12,687 nucleotides of DNA. Origin: Crocinitomix sp. (GTDB lineage Bacteria > Bacteroidota > Bacteroidia > Flavobacteriales_D > Crocinitomicaceae). Of the stretch, positions 5,558-12,687 are shown piece by piece. The position numbers and the translations under genes were made by a program. The stretch spans positions 1-12,687 of the forward strand of contig JADZFJ010000067.1 in NCBI GenBank assembly GCA_020849935.1, read 5' to 3'. Positions within the stretch are counted from its first letter, which is position 1. Each line of letters starts with the position of its first letter. The notes beneath the pieces were generated by a model. That model was not told where the DNA came from, ran no database searches, and saw nothing but the letters and a program-made list of their open reading frames with translations.

Positions 5558-6007
5558 ATGAAAGTACTTGGTTTTTTAATGGGCGCATTGGTGTTGGGGA
5601 GTTTGTTCAGTTGCCGTTCGGTTGACTATTATCATTACGACCCTGCTAATCCTAGCAGTGAGGCCTATGGCATGTACACCGAACTGTGTTTACATAAAAA
5701 TGGGGAATTTGAAGAGTATTTGTATTGGGGCGTAAAGGATTCGGTGGATCAGGTGAATGAGGGGGTGTTGATTGCGGGTAATTATGAAAAAAGTGGGGAT
5801 ACCTTGAAACTATGGTATTCGTTTGAAGGGGATGCCGCGAAAACATTGCATCACGAGTTTTTTATTATGCGAGAAGATGGGTTGCACTTGTTAGAACCTG
5901 TGACGTATTCGTATCATTTTTTAGGCAAGGTTTTAAGCCCAGGAAAATCAACTGGATTGCGCGAATTACCTGATTTTTCGTCAGTGGTTTGGAAAGGTAG
6001 TTTTTAG
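5558..6007 (+). CDS. Hypothetical lipoprotein, 149 aa
   Basis: The frame is open from 5468, but the start at 5558 is preferred: it yields a typical lipoprotein signal MKVLGFLMGALVLGSLFSC with Cys19 in the lipobox LFSC, whereas the upstream 30 residues have no such character. The mature protein is beta-rich with alternating aromatic strands (ELCLHKNGEFEEYLYWG, VLIAGNYEKSGDTLKLWYSF, HEFFIMREDGLHLLEP), suggesting a small lipocalin-like or NlpE-like barrel. The 'hxLxxxGxF...GxYxxxGDTLxL' rhythm is common in short Bacteroidota lipoproteins of unknown role; I do not assign a family. The gene is transcribed away from the toxin operon and ends 12 bp before the MITE-like element. Confidence 0.75.
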   Translation: MKVLGFLMGALVLGSLFSCRSVDYYHYDPANPSSEAYGMYTELCLHKNGEFEEYLYWGVKDSVDQVNEGVLIAGNYEKSGDTLKLWYSFEGDAAKTLHHEFFIMREDGLHLLEPVTYSYHFLGKVLSPGKSTGLRELPDFSSVVWKGSF

Positions 6008-6019
6008 GATTAAGCTTAG

Positions 6020-6273
6020 AACCTGAGTTCGACTCTAAATTACCATCCAGATTTTTATTAACATTTGACCTAATAGCCCTATTCGCTGGATTTACGGAAT
6101 CAATACATTATATTTAGCAGACTGCTTAAAATAATGCTATCGGTATTTTCGCATAGAAAAACATGATTTTTTCGTCAAAACAACTCGAAATAGCCCGCTA
6201 TTACTTCGTTGCTTTTTCTCAAACTCAAGCTTTTCTAAGCGATCTGAATGAAATTTAAAATCGAACTCAGGTT
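6020..6273. mobile_element. MITE-like element, 254 bp, 22-bp terminal inverted repeats, TAG duplication
   Basis: The ends 6020-6041 and 6252-6273 are inverted repeats of 22 bp with 20 matches; the outer 13 bp (AACCTGAGTTCGA) are identical. Both are flanked outside by TAG (6017-6019 and 6274-6276), a likely 3-bp target-site duplication. The interior has no transposase gene; short internal palindromes include AATAGCCCGCTATT and AGCAGACTGCT. The element ends 4 bp from the stop codon of the surA-like gene, so it would be the first sequence transcribed after that gene and could alter its 3' end. Alternatively the paired ends could act as one very large stem, but matched TIRs plus a duplication favour a non-autonomous transposable element. 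It makes up nearly all of the 270-bp gap 6008-6277. Confidence 0.75.
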
Positions 6274-6277
6274 TAGA

Positions 6278-7687
6278 TTATAAACCTGCAGGAATCCAAT
6301 TGTACTTAAACGTACACGTTTTTAGATATTCCGGTGCAATTTCAACGTAATTCCCACTAATTTTAGAAGCAATCCACGCATCGATAACGGCTTCTTTTTT
6401 CTGATTAAGGGCCGCCATTTCAATTAATTGTCGATCAGTTTCTAAAGAGGCAATGTGTGGTTCTGTTCGTCCCAATAATTTTACAATTCGCACGCCTTGT
6501 TTGCGGTCCATGTAATTATCATACAAAGATGGGGTAGAGTAGTTCCCAATTTTTAAGCCTTGAATTAATCGATACATTTGTGGATCGATGTCGTTGATGT
6601 TTTGAACGTCCCAAAAATAATCGTTGGTGTATGGGTTGACAATTTGTCCGCCGTTGTATTTTGATTCAAGATCCTGGCTAAAACGACGCGCTGCTTCTTC
6701 GAACGTAATATTTCCGTAATTGATTTGTTTGTATAAACTGTCCACCAAATTGGCCGCGCGGTCAAGTTCCATGTCACTTACTTTTGGACTGACAAGGATA
6801 TGACGCGAGTGATAATTGTCTCCTTTACGCTCGAGTAATTGCACAATGTGATACCCGTACATGGTTTCAAAAACGGGCGAAATTTCCATTGGTTTCAAGT
6901 TAAATAAAGCTGCCTCAAATTCTGGCACCATGGTTCCACGTGTTTGCCAGCCCAAATCGCCCCCACTTATTTTACTTCCGGGATCGTCTGAATAAAGGGC
7001 CGCCACATTTTGAAACTTCTTGGTGCCGTCTAAAATGTCTTTTAAATACCCTTCGATTCTTGTTTTTGCCAAGTTTTTATCGGCGGTAGTGATTTCTGGG
7101 TAAATGACAATTTGCGCCACTGTAATTTTTGAGTTGATATAAGGAATACTGTCTTTTGGAAGACTTTTGTAAAATTCTTTGATTTCGTTTGGAGTAATGC
7201 GCACATTTTCAGTAATGGTCTCACGCATTCGCTCTGCCAACATTCTCTTTTTGATTAAGTCAAAAAATTCAGCCTTAATCCGCGCAACAGATTTTCCGTA
7301 AAATTCCTCCAATTTTTCGATACTTCCAATTTGTTTGGCGATGTAATCCAACCGTTGTTCCATTTCTTGGTTCACCATTTCATCCGGCACTTGGATACTG
7401 TCTATTTTGGCTTGATTGATTAAGAGTTTTTCAAACATAATCTCTTCTAAAAAAGCACAATCGGATAATGTGCTTCCCTCAATTCCACTTTGAATTAATT
7501 GCAACCGTTGTTCTTGTAGACTAGACAACAAAATAATTTCATCGCCAATTTGGGCAACGATTTTATCAATGACTTTAAAATCATCTTTTTGAGCACGGCC
7601 TGTTTGAGATAAAAACAGACCCATTAACAATAGGAAAAAGTACTTATTTATCGATTGTAACTTCATTCTTCTCATACGCGGCATCAA
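6278..7687 (-). CDS. surA: SurA-like periplasmic chaperone / peptidyl-prolyl isomerase, 469 aa
   Basis: Order of parts: signal peptide (to about residue 33, ending GRAQ), SurA N-terminal chaperone domain (about 38-180, with IVAQIGDEIILLSSL), two parvulin-type PPIase domains (about 186-286 and 290-404) and a C-terminal helix. The domain plan and length resemble SurA, the escort of unfolded outer-membrane proteins. In the first PPIase domain the usual HIL motif reads AQIV (Gln192) while the C-terminal GYH (His280) is kept; in the second, HIL is kept (His296) while the later His is replaced (GVR, Arg400). Each domain thus lacks one of the two parvulin histidines, so prolyl-isomerase activity may be weak and chaperoning dominant. 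ATG 7687 gives an N-terminus MMPRMRRMK; ATG 7666 (MKLQSINKYF) fits a normal signal peptide better. Either start overlaps the upstream gene, implying translational coupling. Confidence 0.88.
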   Translation of the reverse strand: MMPRMRRMKLQSINKYFFLLLMGLFLSQTGRAQKDDFKVIDKIVAQIGDEIILLSSLQEQRLQLIQSGIEGSTLSDCAFLEEIMFEKLLINQAKIDSIQVPDEMVNQEMEQRLDYIAKQIGSIEKLEEFYGKSVARIKAEFFDLIKKRMLAERMRETITENVRITPNEIKEFYKSLPKDSIPYINSKITVAQIVIYPEITTADKNLAKTRIEGYLKDILDGTKKFQNVAALYSDDPGSKISGGDLGWQTRGTMVPEFEAALFNLKPMEISPVFETMYGYHIVQLLERKGDNYHSRHILVSPKVSDMELDRAANLVDSLYKQINYGNITFEEAARRFSQDLESKYNGGQIVNPYTNDYFWDVQNINDIDPQMYRLIQGLKIGNYSTPSLYDNYMDRKQGVRIVKLLGRTEPHIASLETDRQLIEMAALNQKKEAVIDAWIASKISGNYVEIAPEYLKTCTFKYNWIPAGL

Positions 7688-8504
7688 TTAACTCTTTTTT
7701 TAGCTGATCTCTGGTCTCTTTAATTCGGAGGTTTAAGATTCGATCTTTTATGTTTTCTCGCTCAAAATCAAGCGGAGAGATACTGTTTTTTAATTTATAA
7801 TCGAGGATATTTACAAAATAATAAAATCCATTGTCCTCAAAACGAATTTTAGATAGGTTTAGTATAAATCGATCTTTATTTATGTCGGTGAGTGGAATTT
7901 CTTTCAATAAATCATCAAAATAAATCCAGCTTTCAATGTCGTAATAAAAATTGGTGGCGTATATTTTGGCATAGGTTTCGACTGTTGCTAAATCGCCCGG
8001 TTTTTGAAGGCGATACACATTCTCAATTTTTGAAACATTGGGCGCATCGGTTGGAATTTTAAGGTAAAGAACCTTCACCAAATAATCGTTTAACTGAAAA
8101 TCTTCTTTGTGTGAGCGGTGATAGTTCAGAATTTCTTCTTCTGTCACAGTCGTGTCTAATTTTTCATCCAATTTAATGGTCTCCATTTCATGAATCAGCA
8201 AATCTTTACGGTAATCGGCCACTTTTTTATCGATTTCTGTTTGATCGATGCTTTCCATTTCTTCGGCCGCCATCAACAAAATATGCTCTTCAATCCAATT
8301 ATTCACAAAGGCAGAAACGATTTCGGCGCTGTCCTCTTTGGTATAGCTTAAAAATGCCAAATCGGTTTCAAATAATTCATACTCACCAACTTTTGCGATT
8401 CGTTCCGCTTCATTTCCACCACCGCAAGAGAAGACCATAATACATAGAATAGCCATCGAAAAATAATTTCGGAGTGGATGTGCGCTATGGATCGATTTTA
8501 ACAT
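7644..8504 (-). CDS. SurA-N-like lipoprotein (degenerate PpiC family), 286 aa
   Basis: A lipoprotein signal ends at lipobox VFSC (Cys27); ATG 8456 (MAILCIMVFSC) is an alternative start with a more compact signal. The mature N-terminus (AKVGEYELFETDL, then VSAFVNNWIEEHILLMAAEE) is the SurA-N/trigger-factor-like helical fold, with a long helical stretch to about residue 130. The following region sits where a parvulin domain is expected (YLVKVLYLKIP ... GFYYFVNILDYKL) but has neither the HIL nor the G-Y/F-H motif, so it is probably catalytically inactive. It ends inside the start of the surA-like gene (overlap 23-44 bp), forming a tight operon. It is probably an outer-membrane-anchored partner of the folding machinery. 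Its transcription likely starts in the 94-bp gap that also holds the terminator of the preceding gene. Confidence 0.82.
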   Translation of the reverse strand: MLKSIHSAHPLRNYFSMAILCIMVFSCGGGNEAERIAKVGEYELFETDLAFLSYTKEDSAEIVSAFVNNWIEEHILLMAAEEMESIDQTEIDKKVADYRKDLLIHEMETIKLDEKLDTTVTEEEILNYHRSHKEDFQLNDYLVKVLYLKIPTDAPNVSKIENVYRLQKPGDLATVETYAKIYATNFYYDIESWIYFDDLLKEIPLTDINKDRFILNLSKIRFEDNGFYYFVNILDYKLKNSISPLDFERENIKDRILNLRIKETRDQLKKELIDAAYEKNEVTIDK

Positions 8505-8519
8505 GTGTCTAATTCAGGA

Positions 8520-8527
8520 CAAATATA
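8520..8527 (-). promoter_or_regulatory. -7 box of the SurA-N lipoprotein / surA operon
   Basis: On the minus strand TATATTTG (8527-8520) fully matches TAnnTTTG. The predicted start would be near 8516, giving a leader of about 12 nt to ATG 8504. No TTG is found at the ideal 19-21 nt; the nearest are 14 and 24 nt upstream, both inside the terminator hairpin. Confidence 0.45.
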
Positions 8528-8532
8528 ACAAT

Positions 8533-8577
8533 AAAAAAAGCCAACGTCATTCAACTTGAATAGCGTTGGCTTTTTTT
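8533..8577. terminator. Bidirectional intrinsic terminator
   Basis: GCCAACG (8540-8546) pairs with CGTTGGC (8564-8570); an inner stem ATTCA/TGAAT (8549-8553 and 8557-8561) tightens the loop. On the minus strand the hairpin is followed by seven T (complement of A at 8533-8539), on the plus strand by eight T. On the minus strand it lies 21 bp after the stop of the 692-residue isomerase gene and closes that transcript. Confidence 0.93.
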
Positions 8578-8598
8578 TAACAGATTTTATGGTTTTAT

Positions 8599-10677
8599 TT
8601 ACTTCGCAAGGCTATGTAAATTTTCAACATTAATCACCACATTGTATTTTTTACGCAATTCGAGCAACCACTCTTTTTCTAATTGATTTTGGTATGCTGC
8701 CGTCACCAATCCTTTAGCTTCACTGTATTCACGTTGTTTCGGTTGTAAAACTTCTCTTACATTAAAAACATAATACAAATCACCATTTTTGTACGGTTTA
8801 TTTAAGCCTTTTTTAAAGGTTTTTAATTTGAATTTTGCCTTTTCTGCATTTTGTTTTTGCACGGCTTTTTTATAGGCTTCGATTGCTTTTGTATCCGATT
8901 TATCAGCAGGTTCTTCCAATTTAGGAAACGATTTTCTTACTCTAAATGCTTCTGTGGTTTCGCTCGAGAAAATTTGAGTTTTCACTTTTGCATTTAATTC
9001 AGAACTTACGTTCACCGATTTAACAATTTCTTCCGGAGTCATTTTATTGGTTTCGATTAAGGCGACAACAGAGGCAGCCATTTTTTTATCGATACAGGTA
9101 TATAAATCTCCTTCGTAACGCACAGGATAGAAAAAATCTGCTTTATGAGCTTCGTAATAAGCACGAATTCCGGCAGTATCTTTCGATGCTTTTTTCCAAA
9201 TTGCGTCTTGCATAATTTCAAAAACTAAAATCCCGTCGCCATATTCTTTAATCAACGATTGGAATTCTGGATATTTTGCTTCTAATTTACTGTCTTCGTA
9301 AGCCAATAAACGTTCTTTTGCAAAGTCGTTCATCATGGACATCATTAATTCTTGTTTGTCCATTTGTGCACGTTTTTTCTGATTGGCAAGGATGTATTTT
9401 TCAAAATCACCCACAGTCACCATGTTATCTTTAAAGCTGAATAAGATTTCACCGTCGTTGGCATGGTTAGACAAACCTTTCCATTTAGCCATAAAAATTT
9501 CATCGCCAATGGTATTGTAAAAAATTGGCAGGTATTTTTTTGCATTGTCGGTATAATTGTATTGTTTTTTCAAACTCTCCACAAACGAATCGCGGGTAGT
9601 TTCAGAACGCATGTCCCGTTCCACTTTTAATTTCAATTCGCGGTACATATTGTCGTACGAAGGAATTGGAATGATTTGTACCCGTTTAATGATGTGAAAT
9701 CCGAAGATTGTGCGAACAGGTTTACTATAATCACCATCTTTTTCTAAGGCAAAGGCAGCCGCTTCAAAAGCAGGAACCATTCGTTGTTTTGCACCTGCAC
9801 CAAATAATGGCAACAACCCACCTTTGTTTTTTGAAGTTTGATCTTCTGAATATTTCGCCGCTACTTCTTCAAATGATTGTCCTGCATTTAAAAGGGCGTA
9901 AATTTCATTGATCTTTTTTTCTTTTTGTGCGATTAATTCTGGACTATCCGCGTCACCTGCAAGGATTAAAATATGCGCCGTCTCAATCATTCCTTTTGCT
10001 TCACGTTTGTCTGCACAATAGATTAAGTGGTAACCAAATTTGGTTCGAATTGGCATAGAAACATCCCCAATATTCAATTTAAACGCCGCGTCCTCGAAAG
10101 GATAAACCATTTGAAAAGCAGAAAAATAACCTAAATCTCCACCATTTATTTCCACCGAAGGATCTTCAGAACCACCCGCACCACGCGCTACAGATTCAAA
10201 ACTTTCACCCGCTAAAATTCGTTCACGCATCCGCAAAATTCGCCCGTAAGCCACAAGGGTATCTTGCGGTATTGGATCTGGATTTAATCGGACCAAAATA
10301 TGACTTGCGCGGATTTCCGTTTTTGTACGGTCATACGCCTCTTTAATGAGGTATTCGTTTTGGTTTTTATCCGTAAGATAAGGCAATGCTAATTGTTTAC
10401 GGTAATCCGACAATTCGCTAATTAAGCGAGGAATTGTGTCATAATGCGCATCTCTAGCCGCACGAACCTTTAATTTGTAATTGATAAACAATTCCATATA
10501 CGCATCCAACGAATCTTTGTGGAAAGAGGGGTTAGGATTGTTTTTAGAATAAATGTAGATAAATTCAGATGCCCGTACCTCTTCACCTTGGACGGTCAAT
10601 ACCACTGGATCCTTCACTTGCGCGCTGGCACCAATTGATAAAAGGACTCCCAAAAGAACTAATTGTAATCTTTTCAT
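8599..10677 (-). CDS. Periplasmic parvulin-type peptidyl-prolyl isomerase, 692 aa
   Basis: A signal peptide (MKRLQLVLLGVLLSIGASAQ) is followed by a helical N-terminal SurA-N-like region (about 22-118), two parvulin (PpiC/rotamase) domains at about 121-223 and 231-334, and a long Lys-rich C-terminal region (340-692) with more helical PpiC-linked segments. Both PPIase domains keep the histidine pair: ASHIL (His126) with FGYH (His217), and TAHIL (His235) with FGFH (His328), plus the GGDLG / GGLLP loops. Both therefore look active, in contrast to the surA-like gene downstream. It likely accelerates prolyl isomerisation of envelope proteins. It starts 58 bp after the guaB stop; no terminator is visible there, so read-through from guaB is possible, and no clear promoter of its own was seen. 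A strong terminator follows. The gene order guaB, large PPIase, SurA-N lipoprotein, SurA is, from memory, recurrent in Bacteroidota. Confidence 0.92.
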   Translation of the reverse strand: MKRLQLVLLGVLLSIGASAQVKDPVVLTVQGEEVRASEFIYIYSKNNPNPSFHKDSLDAYMELFINYKLKVRAARDAHYDTIPRLISELSDYRKQLALPYLTDKNQNEYLIKEAYDRTKTEIRASHILVRLNPDPIPQDTLVAYGRILRMRERILAGESFESVARGAGGSEDPSVEINGGDLGYFSAFQMVYPFEDAAFKLNIGDVSMPIRTKFGYHLIYCADKREAKGMIETAHILILAGDADSPELIAQKEKKINEIYALLNAGQSFEEVAAKYSEDQTSKNKGGLLPLFGAGAKQRMVPAFEAAAFALEKDGDYSKPVRTIFGFHIIKRVQIIPIPSYDNMYRELKLKVERDMRSETTRDSFVESLKKQYNYTDNAKKYLPIFYNTIGDEIFMAKWKGLSNHANDGEILFSFKDNMVTVGDFEKYILANQKKRAQMDKQELMMSMMNDFAKERLLAYEDSKLEAKYPEFQSLIKEYGDGILVFEIMQDAIWKKASKDTAGIRAYYEAHKADFFYPVRYEGDLYTCIDKKMAASVVALIETNKMTPEEIVKSVNVSSELNAKVKTQIFSSETTEAFRVRKSFPKLEEPADKSDTKAIEAYKKAVQKQNAEKAKFKLKTFKKGLNKPYKNGDLYYVFNVREVLQPKQREYSEAKGLVTAAYQNQLEKEWLLELRKKYNVVINVENLHSLAK

Positions 10678-10735
10678 GTTTTCGTTTTTTTAGCTAATTT
10701 ATTACTCTATAAAATGATATAATATGTATGACGTA

Positions 10736-12208
10736 TTATTTTTTACTATAGTTTGGTGCTTCACGTGTAATTGATACATCATGTGGATGACTTTCTAAAA
10801 CACCAGCGTTAGAAATTCGCACAAAAGGTGCTCCTTTTAAGCTCTCAATGTCTTTCGCACCACAATAACCCATTCCCGCACGAATTCCTCCAATAATTTG
10901 GTGCATCACCTCATCCAAATTTCCTTTGTAAGGTACTCGGCCAGAAATTCCTTCAGGAACTAATTTTTTAGCGTCGTCCTCTACATCTTGGAAATAGCGA
11001 TCTTTTGAACCTTGTTGCATGGCTTCTACTGAACCCATTCCACGGTACGCTTTAAATTTTCGACCTTCATAAATGATGGTTTCACCTGGAGATTCTTTTA
11101 CTCCTGCAAACATGGAACCCACCATAATTGAATCGGCACCTGCAGCAATTGCTTTCACAAAATCGCCTGTGTATCGAATTCCACCATCAGCAATTACCGG
11201 TACACCCGTACCTTCCAATGCCATCGCTACTTCGTTAATTGCAGACAATTGTGGAACCCCAACACCTGCAATGATTCGAGTGGTACAAATCGAACCAGGA
11301 CCGATGCCAACTTTAATCGCATCTGCACCCGCATCAACCAAAAACTTCGCAGCTTCGGCTGTGGCAATATTTCCAGCAATTACGTCCAAGGTTGGAAATT
11401 TTGCTTTCACTTTTTTAAGCATTTCACAAAATGATAGCGTGTGTCCGTGCGCTGTATCAATCACAATTGCATCTACACCCGCATTTACCAAGGCATCTAC
11501 ACGTTCGATTGTATCATTCGTTACTCCTACCGCTGCTGCAACACGAAGTCTTCCAAATTTATCTTTGCAAGAGTTTGGATGTTGTTTTACTTTGATAATA
11601 TCGCGGTAAGTAATTAATCCAAGTAATACGTTTTCAGCAGAAACAACTGGTAATTTTTCAATTTTATATTGTTGCAAAATCTCTTCTGCTTCCATTAAAC
11701 TTGTCCCTTCTTTCGCGGTAACTATATTTTCTGAAGTCATCACATCTTGTACTGATTTGGTGACATTTTTCTCAAAACGTAAATCACGGTTGGTCAAAAT
11801 TCCTTTTAAAATTCTATTTTCATCCACAATCGGAATACCTCCAATGGCATTTTCACGCATTAATTGAAGTGCATCGCTGATTTTAGCGGTTAAAGGCAAT
11901 ACAATTGGGTCAAGAATCATTCCGCTTTCAGAACGTTTCACTTTTCTAACTTCTAACGCTTGACGTTCGATAGACATGTTTTTATGAATAACCCCAATTC
12001 CTCCTTGTTGTGCAATAGCAATCGCCAATTCCGATTCAGTCACCGTATCCATTGCCGCAGAAATGATCGGAGCATTCAAAGTAATATTACGCGTTAATTT
12101 AGTTTGTAATTTAACTTCGCGTGGAAGAACTTCTGAATATCTCGGGATGAGTAAAACATCGTCATAAGTCAAACCTTCTTTGACATTATTTATATCTGAT
12201 ATCGGCAT
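10736..12208 (-). CDS. guaB: Inosine-5'-monophosphate dehydrogenase, 490 aa
   Basis: IMP dehydrogenase (EC 1.1.1.205) oxidises IMP to XMP with NAD+, the committed step of guanine nucleotide synthesis, in the cytoplasm. The sequence is full-length for the bacterial enzyme and shows all landmarks: N-terminal [12 protein letters not shown] (11-22), a pair of CBS domains at about 95-205 (regulatory Bateman module), the catalytic loop [11 protein letters not shown] with Cys308, the phosphate-binding [10 protein letters not shown] (340-349), YRGMGS (388-393), the mobile flap beginning near SKDRYF (401-406), and [11 protein letters not shown] (419-429). No residue seems missing. Transcription is divergent from the 12357 gene; a -7 box lies 32 bp before the ATG. 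The 692-residue isomerase gene follows after 58 bp. Confidence 0.98.
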   Translation of the reverse strand: MPISDINNVKEGLTYDDVLLIPRYSEVLPREVKLQTKLTRNITLNAPIISAAMDTVTESELAIAIAQQGGIGVIHKNMSIERQALEVRKVKRSESGMILDPIVLPLTAKISDALQLMRENAIGGIPIVDENRILKGILTNRDLRFEKNVTKSVQDVMTSENIVTAKEGTSLMEAEEILQQYKIEKLPVVSAENVLLGLITYRDIIKVKQHPNSCKDKFGRLRVAAAVGVTNDTIERVDALVNAGVDAIVIDTAHGHTLSFCEMLKKVKAKFPTLDVIAGNIATAEAAKFLVDAGADAIKVGIGPGSICTTRIIAGVGVPQLSAINEVAMALEGTGVPVIADGGIRYTGDFVKAIAAGADSIMVGSMFAGVKESPGETIIYEGRKFKAYRGMGSVEAMQQGSKDRYFQDVEDDAKKLVPEGISGRVPYKGNLDEVMHQIIGGIRAGMGYCGAKDIESLKGAPFVRISNAGVLESHPHDVSITREAPNYSKK

Positions 12209-12239
12209 AGAAATTTATTTGAACTATAAAAAATTCTGG

Positions 12240-12247
12240 CAAAGTTA
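12240..12247 (-). promoter_or_regulatory. -7 box of guaB
   Basis: TAACTTTG on the minus strand matches TAnnTTTG; transcription would start near 12236, with a leader of about 28 nt. No good -33 TTTG is present at 19-21 nt, so the site may depend on an activator or be fortuitous. Confidence 0.4.
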
Positions 12248-12308
12248 ATAAAAAGGAATATGATGCGTTCATTAATTTAAATTTACCACTTAAAAATTGT
12301 TAAATTGT

Positions 12309-12339
12309 TTTGATTGTATTATAATTATATGGACTTTTG
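12309..12339 (+). promoter_or_regulatory. Bacteroidota-type promoter of the 12357 gene
   Basis: TTTG at 12309-12312 and GACTTTTG at 12332-12339 (one mismatch to TAnnTTTG) are separated by exactly 19 nt. The predicted start near 12343 leaves a leader of about 14 nt before ATG 12357. Confidence 0.5.
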
Positions 12340-12356
12340 TTCATCACAGTTCGCAA

Positions 12357-12687
12357 ATGAAAAAATTAATAGTAATTAGTTTAATGTGTTTAAGCACAAT
12401 CGGCTTTTCTCAGAATTCGCCCAATTCAGCCAATTCGAGCGATACTGCACGTTTTGTTCAGTTAACTGGGATTATTATTACCGATAGTATGCTGCGTGTT
12501 CCTTTTGCCAAAGTGGTTGATTTATCGACACGAAGAGGTACGATTGCGGATTATTACGGATATTTTGCCTTGGTTGTTCATCCAGGCGACACGATTCAGT
12601 TTTCAAGTTTAGGCTTTAAAAAGAAACAATACATCGTTCCTGACTCCACCAAATTGACAGAAATCTCTTTGGTTCAATTAATGACGG
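12357..12687 (+). CDS. Carboxypeptidase-regulatory-like domain protein (C-terminus cut by window edge)
   Basis: Plus-strand frame from ATG 12357 with 110 complete codons and no stop before the right edge. The N-terminus is a Sec signal peptide (MKKLIVISLMCLSTIGFSQ, cleavage near residue 19), then a short Ser/Asn linker. From about residue 34 there is a carboxypeptidase-D regulatory-like beta-sandwich: VQLTGIIITDSMLRVPFAKV, STRRGTIADYYGYFALVV, HPGDTIQFSSLGFKKK. The 'G-hydrophobic-hydrophobic ... P-hydrophobic-A ... G-T-x-x-D-x-x-G-x-F ... G-D-T-I-x-F-S-x-L-G-F' series is the hallmark of this fold, known from the N-terminus of TonB-dependent receptors and from small Bacteroidota periplasmic proteins. 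Whether a TonB-dependent barrel follows cannot be seen; the sequence type fits the short, stand-alone form better. It is divergent from guaB. Confidence 0.85.
   Translation, partial: MKKLIVISLMCLSTIGFSQNSPNSANSSDTARFVQLTGIIITDSMLRVPFAKVVDLSTRRGTIADYYGYFALVVHPGDTIQFSSLGFKKKQYIVPDSTKLTEISLVQLMT

Noticed and set aside
6020..6273. Remnant of a transposase gene inside the MITE-like element
   Set aside because: On the minus strand a frame of roughly 38 codons with many Lys/Arg residues (FEKKQRSNSGLFRVVLTKK) can be read but has no clear start near the element end and no recognisable transposase motif.
6565..7224. Minus-strand ORFs of 60-70 codons inside the surA-like gene
   Set aside because: They overlap a well-supported coding frame on the same strand in another phase and show no start signal or family resemblance.
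11073..11609. 178-codon plus-strand ORF
   Set aside because: It lies wholly antisense to guaB, whose protein is full-length and conserved; the antisense frame is a codon-bias shadow with Ala/Pro/Thr/Ser-rich low-complexity sequence and no recognisable domain.

Overview
The window is AT-rich and looks like a member of the Bacteroidota, most likely Flavobacteriia. Three things point there: promoter-like TTTG...TAnnTTTG pairs instead of sigma70 boxes, little Shine-Dalgarno signal, and family content (two-component-regulator propeller lipoprotein, three consecutive SurA/PpiC-like periplasmic folding factors beside guaB, carboxypeptidase-regulatory-like surface protein). Genus cannot be fixed from this sequence. 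Nearly all genes lie on the minus strand.

Right part (about 6278-12687), housekeeping: guaB (IMP dehydrogenase) at 10736-12208, then a 692-residue periplasmic parvulin-type prolyl isomerase, a strong intrinsic terminator, a new transcription unit with a SurA-N-like lipoprotein, and an overlapping SurA-like isomerase. Together the last three look like an outer-membrane-protein folding module. Divergent from guaB, a plus-strand secreted protein with a carboxypeptidase-regulatory-like domain starts at 12357 and runs off the right edge.

Middle (about 4800-6273): a short element with 22-bp terminal inverted repeats and a 3-bp target duplication (probable MITE) sits just 3' of the surA-like gene. 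Next to it are a plus-strand lipoprotein and, divergently, a PIN-domain toxin followed by a 50-residue antitoxin candidate that overlaps it by 11 bp.

Left part (1-4800), accessory: five minus-strand genes for small lipoproteins or hypothetical proteins, including a two-component-regulator-propeller lipoprotein truncated by the left edge. Two copies of a structured repeat of about 420 bp (2394-2817 and 4339-4759) in direct orientation flank two of these genes. The copies are nearly identical except for one hairpin, whose arms differ in sequence but still pair. This covarying hairpin is the most unusual signal in the window. No tRNA, rRNA, CRISPR array or transposase gene was seen.
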